Shown one piece after another: positions 53,871 through 64,000 of a stretch of 64,000 bases of DNA. The position numbers and the translations under genes were made by a program. The stretch is taken from positions 27,927,501-27,991,500 of the forward strand of contig NC_092580.1 in assembly GCF_037975245.1 (NCBI RefSeq), in the 5' to 3' direction. The notes under the pieces were generated by a model. The model ran no database searches, was not told the origin of the DNA, and saw only the letters and a list, made by a program, of their open reading frames with translations. How positions within the stretch are numbered: the first letter of the stretch is position 1; every line of letters starts with the position of its first letter. This stretch comes from Apostichopus japonicus. Lineage: Eukaryota; Echinodermata; Holothuroidea; Aspidochirotida; Stichopodidae.

Positions 53871-55480
53871 TGAATACACTGAATAATAGGTTTGTTTGAT
53901 GGTAAACAAGCAGTCGTGAAATCTTGCCCCAGGGTAACTATTATCATGCACAACTTGCCATGAACAATGGTAACAAGAATACAACATTGTATATCTAAGT
54001 ATGACGGTGTGGTTTTGCAAAACTGATTCTGTGGTTTTTACTAAGGTTGCATACTCCTATCAGAGTCTATATCCATCTGCTTGTTTGTTCTCCTTCAGGA
54101 AAAATGCCACTGGCAGCAGGAGAACATCTTTTTTTACCTGTTATCAATCATGATATACTTTTTTTTTGTGGCTGGCATTTTGAAGAACATGAATGGAAGT
54201 ACATGTAGTGAACAAATTGGGTGAATTGAGGCAATTTTAGACCCTACAAGGCTTCCCAGGGTACGAAAATTGTTTAGGTTTGTTTACAAGTGGCAAAATT
54301 TCCGGCTCTGATAGCAAAATCTGCGCGGTCATGGTACAGAAAATTGATGGTGCAATGAAAGGCCAACTCGTCAGCTATCCGGTGATGGGTAGCGTTTAGC
54401 TAGTGAGAACTTCCATCTAGACTTAGAGACCACATTACTTTTGTGATTTAGTGTGTAAGTCAATGGGGCTTTTAATGGGCTTATGCTACCCTAAACCATG
54501 GAGGTAAATGCCTAAACATAAAACAGTTTCTTATTTTAGTCTTTAATACCGCCCTCAATTTGAAGTATATCGGATGGTTAACCAGATACTGTCTTGGTTT
54601 TTCTAGGGAACGGATGGACTTGTTCTTCCAGAATCGTTGAAGATCGATTACAAACGGAAAGTGTAAGTTGGCTGTATCAGGGAGTTGTTGTATCTTCGAC
54701 GTTGACTATTACTGCTATTGAAATATACGACCACAGTTACCTTAGTTCACATCTAATTGATCACCTTGTTAACTGAAACTTGGACAGTCAAACGATGGCG
54801 CCCTTTCCTTTCCAAAGAATGACCGACTTCTGGTGATTGATGTGTATTGTATAGCAAAATTGCTGATTTTTTTTTTTCAGAATATGGAAGTGAAACATTT
54901 TGTATCGCGAAAATACTTCTTTTTTTTAAATTTATGTTCAAGTATCTGGCAACAACAGAATGGATTATGTCGTGAGGGCAATTCATCTGAAAATACATGT
55001 ATTGTTCTATATAATTTTTCAATCATTCACCCACAGAGGAAAGGTGTATTTCGAAGAAAAAGGATATATTTTGATGAAATTTCTCAAAGTACTTTGACAC
55101 CTAAGCAAACGTTCCAATGTATTAGTTTTCAATGATAAATCAACAAGAAGATTATAATAGCCTAAGTTAAGATTCCAAAGAGCATTTGCCAAGGTGACAA
55201 CACAGACCCCCTATCTGTGATCCAATTTACTGGAGTATAAGATTTATAGCCAGTCAAAGCAGGGAGTTCTGTATCAGCTCCCTGGTAAAAATAGGTTACA
55301 ATCAACGATATCTCGAGTTAGGCGCAAGATATTGAGACAGATTTTGCAGCTATAGCAGTATGGAGTGGTAAAGCTTTTCGTTTCCAAGACATACACATTT
55401 TAAGTTTTCATAAATCTGGGGAAATTTAATATACATATATATATATATATATAGATATAGGAATAACGGAAAAAACTGTT
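53871..55480. other. Unannotated intergenic stretch
   Basis: No gene or repeat family recognised apart from a short AT tract near 55433-55453. Confidence 0.5.
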
Positions 55481-55499
55481 AAACAACTATGCTGCATTT

Positions 55500-56532
55500 A
55501 GAGAAAGGCTGGATCTCGAGTGAGATACAATAATTGAATTAGGTAAGTTATTGGAAGTAAAACAGCCAATGTTTGGTTTTTGCAGAGCTTTCGAGCAAAA
55601 CTAGCTCTTCTTCAGTGCAAGATCACCGAAAGTGACAAGGAGTAGCAGGAATTGAAACTGTTTTATAGAGAGGATGTCGGCATGGTTGTAAAGGCAAAGC
55701 GACTTACTGATTTCTGCTGAATTGAGCAGAAGTTTTAGAAATTCGGATTATTTTAATCCGATTCCGTCGTAATTGTAAAGGAATTGTTTTGGTTTATCTG
55801 GGACGGCAAATCGTTTCTAATGTTTAAACCGAATGGTGCCGTGGTCTTTAGGTTTAGTTCCCAGAATTTTTCTTTCGCTTTCCTAGATTTATCTGCCCAA
55901 GAATCGTTCTGGTCAATGGCAATAACACGCAAATTCTCAACTGAATGATTTTGGAGATTGAAGTGATTTTCAACAGGTTGGTAGATCTTTTTTGTTTTGA
56001 TCGCCGATCTATGTTGTGTCATTCTCATTCTAAGAGTGTTTTTTGACTCTCCAATTTATTGTAAGTTACAAATATTGCAGTAGATGAGGTAAATGACATT
56101 TTTGGATAGGCAGTTAATTTTGTGCCGAATTTGGAACGTGCGTTTGGTTTGCTTGCTCTGAAAGGCCCCGGTCGAATCGACAAGTAAGCACGTTTTGCAA
56201 TTTTGTGTACAGGGCGATGATCCTGTAGTTTCTGTTTTGCTTTCCCCTAATGGGGTGTCATCCCGAAAGGATGCCCGAACTAAGATATCCCGTAGGTTGC
56301 TGGGTCTTTTAAAAGCGATGACAGGTGATTCTGGGAATACTGATTTCAGGCGTTCGGTGCCTTGAAGTAGGTGAAAATTCTTCTGAATGATATTAGCCAG
56401 TGGTGGGAGACCAGGGTGGAATTCAGTAACCAATGGTACCCTTTTGGAACTGGTTTGACGAGTTTTGTACGTCAATGTTTCGGTACGGGGTTTGCTTTTA
56501 GCCTTTTTGATGGCATTTTCAATAGTACCCCG

Positions 56533-56535
<3 letters not shown>
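55500..56535 (-). pseudogene. Penelope-like retroelement remnant with GIY-YIG endonuclease region
   Basis: Read on the minus strand from an AT/GT microsatellite (56537-56590) the frame gives LANIIQKNFHLL, RPSNLRDILVRA, a Cys cluster (CTQNCKTC) and VIYLIYCNICNLQ, the PLE linker and first half of a GIY-YIG domain. One in-frame TAA (56056-56058) stands where the Tyr of YIG is expected. The same frame then continues IGESKNTLRMRMTQHRSAI to 55753. The reverse transcriptase part is missing. Downstream, 55618-55582 has CTGAAGA ... GCTCGAAAGC, like the hammerhead-type motif of PLE ends. Confidence 0.7.
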
Positions 56536-56536
<1 letters not shown>

Positions 56537-56589
<53 letters not shown>

Positions 56590-56590
56590 C
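56537..56590. repeat. AT then GT microsatellite
   Basis: (AT)n followed by (GT)n at the broken 5' edge of the Penelope-like remnant. Confidence 0.95.
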
Positions 56591-58721
56591 AAACTATGAC
56601 GTAGAGTGTTGTTCTTTTCAAGATTCCTATTTCTTATTGTAGTCCTTAACGAATGAACCTCTAATTACAAGCCCACATATATCATTTGAATAATGTGGTT
56701 TTTCCTCTTTTCAAATAAGACATTTCAAATATTAAAAAAAAAAACTCGCCTTAGGCCACAGACTTGCGTTCAGTGTCCTGGAGGCGAAGGTTGTAAAAAC
56801 AAAGGAAATAACATAAAACAATATTAGGCAGTAACTCCCTTTACGCATGCTTTACGTAATTAGCTAATGTTTATTCATAAATGAAACTAGAATTAAGGAA
56901 AGACTTGTATAAAATGGTCGATCTTTGATGGAGTTTGATGGGAGTTGCAGGTATGTTCATGATTTCCAATGCCTATATTAGAGTAATTAGGACATTGCTG
57001 TTCATAGGTGTCCGCATACCTTTAACTGAACGACTTCTAGCCCCCTACAGATTCTATAGGAGCCCAAGGCTTAATGGCATTTCCGTAATACGGTGGAGAC
57101 AGCTTTGAAATAAAAAACCTCATTTTCCACCTCAAACGTATGCCAATGTCTGCAGCCGTTATTGCCACAATTATCAGAAAGCAATAAGGTGAGGGGTGGG
57201 GAGGGGGTGGGGTGGGGTGGGGTGGGTGTTGTCTCTTACGTCACGTGATACTTGCGTGTGGGTTTATCAGTACAGTAAAATCTCCTCACATGTGGCATGC
57301 ACTTCATAATGCAAAATTACCCTGCAGGCTTTCGTTGTCAATGCAGTGTAACACGAATCCCTTAACGAGCAAAAGTTCTCCTTTAAACATGTCATATCAC
57401 CTTATATAATGTACAACCGTCTTTAATAAATATAAAAAAAACCTACACATGGAGGCTCTCAAATCTCACTGCCAGTCAAAAATGACTACGGTATGCTGAA
57501 ACTAGATATAATTTGGTTTACATTTTCACGTCATAATTATTTCGGAAATACGTAATGGAATACAATGGAAGGACATGATGATGCACGCTTGATTGACTAT
57601 TATATTCTGGACAATTCATAGAAACAGTTTTTGTTTTGTTTTTGAGAAGGCTGCAAATTGACCTTAGAATGTATCATATATCGTGCATGACGTGAACAAT
57701 GTAAATGCACGGCATACACAACGTAGAGTTATAATGTATGAATATATAGAGTGAAGCCTTATACATACACCATACGGTATATGACTACTGCGGAAGTAGG
57801 CTTACTGATTCAAATCAGTATGGCTTCTTTGGGAATTCCCCCTAAGCATACCACACGCGCCGAGGCATATTGTGGAACCATGCCGTATATGAGCTGGACT
57901 TTCAACATACATGCTTAAAGCGACTGCATGTGGAATTAATCGATGGTATAAAACTCTGGCTTTAGTCCAAGAAACAAAAAAAACAGCCCAAAATGGAATT
58001 TCCGTTTTTAAGACATTCAAGCTGACAAAAGTGAAATCTCTGGAAATGCTCCTTAAACCGGCCGAACACTACACGACTGGTCACGACGACGATCCGATGC
58101 AACTCAACGTGGGAAAAAAAATATCGCGGCTAGTCGGGCCGAGTATAGTGTGCGTGGGTTTAAGAATACGACTGAAAGTTTTTAAGTCGAACCGGCTTCA
58201 GTCGGGGCAACTAAACATGGAATATATTCCCGACTGGCAGTCGTGCAGTGTGCGGTGGTTCACGGCTAAAAATGAACAACTTTAACCATTCACGGGTAAA
58301 TAAATTTGCTTATGACGTAAACGAGAGCCGGTCGTTTATTATTAACAGGAAACAGTCGTTGCGTGCACAGATCAGTGGGTCGGAATTTTTGTTATGCATT
58401 TTAAACATTTTATTTGAGGTCACCGAAAAGTCACCTTGGGGAATTTTTTTGAATGCATTTTAAACAGTTTAATTAAGGTCACCGAAAAGTCTTATGTTTA
58501 TTTGTTTGTATTTTTTGTTGTTGAGTTTTGTTTGTTGCATTTGAGGAATTGACATAATGATTGTGCAGACTCACTCTAGTCTAGTCACTTTAATATATGA
58601 CTCTCACCTGTATATTCATTTCTCAAAAAGTGATACAGGTAGGAAGGACAACCTATAGACTGCCTAGACTAATGGCAGTATTTTTAAGCAGACTACAACA
58701 AATCACAATTAATTCCGTACC
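56591..58721. other. Unannotated intergenic stretch with a weak ORF
   Basis: A 124-codon open frame (57911-58285, +) has no recognised motif. The 15-mer GGTCACCGAAAAGTC occurs twice just after it, within TTTAAAC-containing repeats about 60 bp apart (58417 and 58476). No gene can be supported. Confidence 0.4.
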
Positions 58722-58725
58722 TTAA

Positions 58726-59075
58726 AGGGTGTGAAGACTCGCGCACAAAGAAACGTCTCATGCCGGTAATCTGACCTAGTTTCGAATGTGTTTCGGTGTT
58801 AGACACCACCATTGATCCCAGAAAATACACACACAGCTTGCTGCCGTCGGTAATTAGACACTAGTGTACAGTCAAAACATATACAGCTACGGTCAATACC
58901 CACAACACTGTGTACATAGCATCGATGGACATCGATAAAAAGATAACAAGGTATCACGTTCATTACTGTCTGCATTTTGTAGCGACAGGAAGAAAACTTC
59001 ACTTGCAAGCAATGGAAAGATAACTTTCTCAGAACGCCCCCCCCCCCCCCGTTTTGGGGCGAGTCTTTAATGCCT
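58726..59075 (+). mobile_element. TTAA-flanked MITE, copy 2 (uninterrupted)
   Basis: 350 bp with TTAA at 58722-58725 and 59076-59079. Ends AGGGTGTGAAGACTCGC and GCGAGTCTTTAATGCCT. It shares TTAGACACCACCATTGATCC and TTAGACACTAGTGTACAGTC with copies 1 and 3. It serves as the empty-site reference for the insertion in copy 1. Confidence 0.82.
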
Positions 59076-59079
59076 TTAA

Positions 59080-62000
59080 GTCATCCATAAAATTTCATCA
59101 CTGAACTGCATTGTTCAGTCATCTCTCTCGCTATGGCAACAGTGAGCAGAGCACAAGTTCATCACTGCATGAAAATCATGCATCCAAGAAAATGTCACTA
59201 AAATTAGAGCCTGCATGGGCTAGAACCAATTACTTGATCCACTCTCAATATTAATCCCACAGGGTACACCGATCGAGACCAGAATCGTCTAATCATGGCG
59301 ATGTCGATAAAGGGCATAGATACTATACGTGATTATTGGAATATCAACAAACATCAGTGAGATTGCAAGTTTACTGTTTTACTGTGTTATCTTTGAGGAC
59401 GCTGAATCATCATTTGCCAAAAGCATTGGAATGACGTGATAAGGCGCTTGTTTATACATTGTGATGACGTCTTCAAAAGGGGTGAATTATTTTTGGGGCA
59501 ACTTCCACAAAACTAAGGCACTTGTAGCTGCCCATGCGCAAATCTCACCAGGCGGTTGTTTCGTGAATGCGGAAGTTCAGAAATAATACACTGTAGCGGT
59601 GCATACACACTTCTGTGGAGTTGCCAACACATGAACTACTTGCGCACAAAAAGTCCACATTCACCATTATAAAACTAGATCTCTCAAAGTCAGCGTACGA
59701 ACCTCACAGCGTTACGTGGATAGAATTCTCAACGATAAAGTAAACGTAAGCTGGATTCCTTCTTTGTAAATTAAAATTGTATATTAGCTGTAGTGATACC
59801 CAAATGTTCGTATTTTAGCTCAGTAAAGTCAATTGAGGTTAATATAAAGGATGGCATACTGAAAAGTAAGAGTAGGCCTAGGCCTAGGCCCCAACTGAGC
59901 CTAGGCTAGACTGTGCAACATAAGTTTTAGCAAGCATCTGTGGCTAGACTAACGTTACAGTGGTGGGATGGATATTGCGAAACAAATATCGCCAAAACAA
60001 GTCGGTGGAACTATTCAAAAGTTACCATGCAATTGTGAGAACATTCAACTAGATTTGACCGTCGGTGTTTTAGTTTTACAACAGTCAGCAGCTTGTTAGT
60101 TATCGTAATTGGGTGCTTGTGTTGCACCGAAGTGTGCATCATTTGTTTTGACTAGATAGATGGGAAGGTTGCATATGGGCTATAGCTGCCTTACTCCCCT
60201 TAGTTGTATTTGTTGCATCAAAGTGTGCATATATTGTTTTGACAATGGGGAGGCTGCGTACAAGCTAACTAGTAAGCCTATACATGTACCACTGTAAAAC
60301 AATGCAATGTTTACATTTTCTCGTACGTTTAATAGCAACATATTTTTATCAAAATTTACACTTCACCACAATTATATTGAGATGAAGAAGGACTTGAATA
60401 TCACCAAATGAAGGACGAGACAGAACTTGAATTACTGTCTCCCTTAAATTGAACATAAGATGGTTTCACTGAAAATGGAGAGTGATGTTAGCGAAGTTTA
60501 TCTCTTGTTACAAAAATTGTGTTTCCGTAGTAAGTTCTTTGACCAGGTAGTGATTCTTAAAAATTGGTGTCCTCAGAAATGAAAGGAGAACTTTCGAGGT
60601 GCATGTGAGAGCATGCATTCTCACTCATTGCTCATTTTGCCACATTTTTGCACTTGAGTCTAATCCTGTTCTTCAGCTTCTGCTTCTGTTAGATACTCAT
60701 TAAAAACCCCTCTCTGGTATCACAACCAGGATGTTGGTGCGCAGCGCAGCAGTGCTAATAATAATGCATGGGTAATCTTGTCTTAAACACCTCAACATTA
60801 TTCTTAGAATGAGAAAAATGTTTGAAAGAAAAGTTGTTGAAATGTCCATGAAAAATCCACCCACAGGTATTTTCCCGATGTCGGTCATTCTGTGATCATC
60901 ACATAAAGCAAACATATTTTCAACTAGCAGTGCATGATTTCCTGTTGATCTTGCTACATACAGTATGGGCAACTGTACTAGTAATGTTGTTTCTATGTTC
61001 AACGATGCATGCAAATTTTTTGTTTGCACAGCAGAATCCCAAAAGTTAACAAATTTTCCCGTATGATGGAGCTATTTAAAGAAGCCTTATCTGTATTTGA
61101 TATGTCATTTTTTTGTAAACATAACAGTAGGTCAATATATATGTGATCTTCCCCATGCGTCTCATTGTTTGATTACCTACAGTACAGCGTTGTTGTGATT
61201 TAGTGATTGAAGGACAATCTTATTTTATAAATTGGAATACATGGCTAGAAAGAATCATTACATTGACATGTATATATTTATGAATTTAATGAAACTTTTG
61301 GCTCTTTTACATAATCTGTGCATGTATGTGTTATTTGAACATGAATAACATTTTTTTTTGGGGGGGGGGGGATACTTGAGGAAATAATCTGGTTTGCCAT
61401 TCTCTCTGCTGTCCCTCCCCAACTTACCCTCTTCTATCCCATTTCCTTCCCCCATCTCGCTCTCCGAGAAAATTATAACAGCGCTAATGGTAAAACATTG
61501 ACATTATAAGTGATTAAACCCCTGTCTATAAATGTTGTTTGGGTGCAACTCTTTTTCGTCAAATGGCAATTTTGAACATGTCTAGCGTTCTTCCAAGCAC
61601 TTTAAATAGACTGTGTGAGATTTATAAGATCAACTAAATGTAGGCTATACTGAAACTGTATGTAATAACAGTAGTGTATAGTTTTATACAAACATTAACA
61701 ATGCGTCTTTCTTACAATACTGTGAAATATTGGACTAAAAGCTACTAGTATTAATACCATACATTGTATAACAATAGATGATATACTTCACTAGTTACTA
61801 CGATTACTTTGAACTGTAAGAAATCCACAGTATAATTTTTCTAAAATGTGAACGGATTGTGTATACATTCATTCAGTCAATGGATAAGTTTGGGTAACCT
61901 TTGCACAGTCAAGTTGAGTGTATAGAACCTAAATGTTTTGGACATTCAGTTCCTAGAATATAAACAATCATTAACTTGGTCTATTGATGTGTATCAGGAG

Positions 62001-63064
62001 ACCTATTCAGTGTGCAGTTATAAAACAAATTTTATTTCTGAGTAACTTGGTGTTTACTTTTTCAGTCTTGGCAACTTTTCAATGATGCCAAATGTAAACA
62101 ACTTCTACAGTCATGTACAGTACTATTATTGGGAAAAATTTCGTGTTAACATTTTGTGTATTGCTCAGGTAGATTGAGGTTTATGAATCTTATTATTTTG
62201 TTGGTTATGAAATATTGATTGAAAAACTAACATTTCTTTGTATATAAACTGAGTGCCATAATCTTTAATTGTTCAAAATCATACACACCATTTATTACTT
62301 TAGCTGTACTGTACACAATAATCACTTATCTCCCTTACAATACCTGCCTGCAGTCTATGTATGCACTATCCTACAGTAACTGCCCATCCTGTGTACTGTA
62401 ATTCGTAATGATTTAGCAATGTGTCCCCCTCCCCGTATGCCACATCAGGGACACCACCTACTTTTAAGATACAAAAGTCCAGTATGTTGTCTTTTTCAGT
62501 AGTTTAATTGATTGCAATCTTACTGTCAGTAATACTCCGGTGACATATTGCAACAAACACACTTGGCGAAAATGGTACTATGATTTTAGCACAAAAGCTA
62601 AAATCAGTTTTTATGCCTTTGCTGAAAGCAAAAGGAACCATTGATGTCATGAATGCATGTATGTGTGTGAATGTGATGTTTTTTTTGTTTTGTAAATTAG
62701 GATAACTCAATATTTAAAGTTGGATGGACTTCAAACTTTGTTTGCAGATGCACCTAATTGATTTCTTGGTTTCTATTGATATTGGCTGGGATCAAAGGTC
62801 ATACTAGTTTACCAGAGGTCAATTTGTTAAAACCTTATAAACATGATAACTCAATATCATAAAGTTGGACGGACTTGGCATTTTAGACAAGGTTAAACTT
62901 GAATCACAGAGCCAACTGGCTTTCTGGTTCTCTTTTGCAGGTTCGGAGCATTACCTAGTTGTGTCAAAAATCAATATGTAGCTCATCCATATTTTTGGTC
63001 ATAAATCACACAAGATTTCCTTGCAATTTATCTGCTCACTGTATCATGGAATAATGAATCTTGA
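59080..63064. other. Unannotated intergenic stretch
   Basis: No gene recognised. An inverted pair GGCAACTTCCACA / TGTGGAGTTGCC at about 59499-59627 suggests one more small foldback element. A poly-T/poly-G run is at 61350-61370. Confidence 0.45.
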
Positions 63065-63388
63065 AGGGTGTGAAGACTCGCGCAAATAGAAACGTCTAAT
63101 GTCGGTAATTTGACCTAGTTTTGAATGAGGTGTCACAGAAGTGTTAGACACCACCATCGATCCCAGAAAATACACACACAGCTTGCTACCGTCAGTAATT
63201 AGACACTAGTGTACAATCAGTACATACAGCTGCGGTCAATACCCACAGCACAGTGTACAAACGATACGGCGATGGACATCTCAGGTCCAGCTGCAAAATA
63301 ACAAGGCACCACTTTTCATTACTGTCTGCATTTTGTAGCGACAAGAGAAAAACTTCACTTGCAAGCAACGGAAAGTTAACTTTTTAAA
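63065..63388 (+). mobile_element. TTAA MITE family, copy 3, right end lost
   Basis: Starts AGGGTGTGAAGACTCGC after TTGA (a decayed TTAA) and follows the other copies to GCAACGGAAAGTTAACTTTT. The right inverted repeat is absent. From 63389 to 64000 nothing else was recognised except purine-rich DNA at 63743-63780 and a short ACTTCGCAGGCAT repeat at 63893-63920. Confidence 0.75.
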
Positions 63389-64000
63389 TGTGGCGACATG
63401 CTGTTTAATATCTTTGGCAACCTGCCTGTGAATCTTGTGAAACCCATGTGATCATCAAAATATACCTAATCTACATAAAAATCTCTTGTTAACCCTTGTA
63501 ATCTCCTCATGTTCTGATCAGATATTGAGAACAGCACATTGAATACATACTCTTCCCTCATTGAATTACATTCAAATATCTGGATGAAGGAATTTACTTT
63601 GCTGCTCCCTTACCTGTCTCCCCACTCCACATCTGCACTTTCCCATCTACCTAGCTACACACTGGAACGTTTTAGCACTGCGCCCTCGCTCCCTGGGCAC
63701 TGCCCTCTGAATCTACCATCTGTAGTTTACTATTAAAACCTTTGGGGAGGGGGGGCAGGGGGAAGGGAGGGGAAAAGGGTGGTTAATGAGAATTAGCTAA
63801 ACTTATATATTTAAAGTAGATTGCTAATTTGTCAGAAGCCTGCTGTACAACCTTGATTTTTCTATGACTGAGAAATTACACCAACCAAAATACTTCGCAG
63901 GCATACTTCGCAGGCATGCTTCGCATACTTCGCAGGCGCAAAATACATCACATGTTGCTAAGTTGGATAGAGGTTAGATTGAGGCTATTTATTCCAGTTT

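Noticed and set aside
57911-58285. 124-residue plus-strand ORF
   Set aside because: Nothing recognisable, no splice context and no codon pattern I could trust; kept only as a note.

Overview
This window is animal (metazoan) nuclear DNA. Genes have many exons with GT/AG introns. The DNA is AT-rich and full of microsatellites, MITEs, SINE/LINE fragments and one complete LTR retrotransposon. I infer an echinoderm, most likely a sea cucumber, because two tandem genes encode TIMP-like secreted proteins resembling the holothurian tensilin/TIMP group. No bacterial, viral or CRISPR content was seen.

Layout. (1) 60-15563, + strand: threonine synthase-like 1 (THNSL1). Nine coding exons encode an N-terminal shikimate-kinase-like P-loop domain fused to a PLP-dependent threonine-synthase-like domain; only the first ~55 codons lie outside the window. 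Its 6.8-kb seventh intron carries SINE and hAT-type repeats. (2) 15564-20017: convergent intergenic spacer with a 160-bp-offset tandem duplication and a TTAA-type MITE interrupted by a hAT-like MITE. (3) 20018-34258, - strand: TIMP-like gene B, four exons. Its second intron holds a 9.5-kb Ty3/Gypsy element (23034-32543) in the opposite orientation, with two 1033-bp LTRs that read as identical, intact gag and pol, a -1 frameshift signal, a tRNA-Leu primer site and an extra C2H2 zinc-finger ORF after pol. (4) 34259-42046: spacer with a 1.1-kb degenerate minisatellite close upstream of gene B. (5) 42047-45404, - strand: TIMP-like gene A, four exons whose lengths nearly match gene B, so the two are tandem duplicates. 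(6) 45405-64000: no gene recognised. It contains a LINE 3' end, hAT and TTAA MITEs, a broken Penelope-like element with a GIY-YIG remnant, and microsatellites.

Function. THNSL1 is an intracellular (probably mitochondrial) metabolic enzyme homologue. The TIMP-like pair would be secreted to the extracellular matrix and may act on metalloproteinases or on collagen stiffness. The two loci do not look functionally linked. The most interesting items are the apparently very young Gypsy element with its accessory zinc-finger ORF, and the TIMP-like pair with a non-canonical C-x-x-C N-terminus and a basic C-terminal tail. All calls come from reading the sequence; no database search was run.
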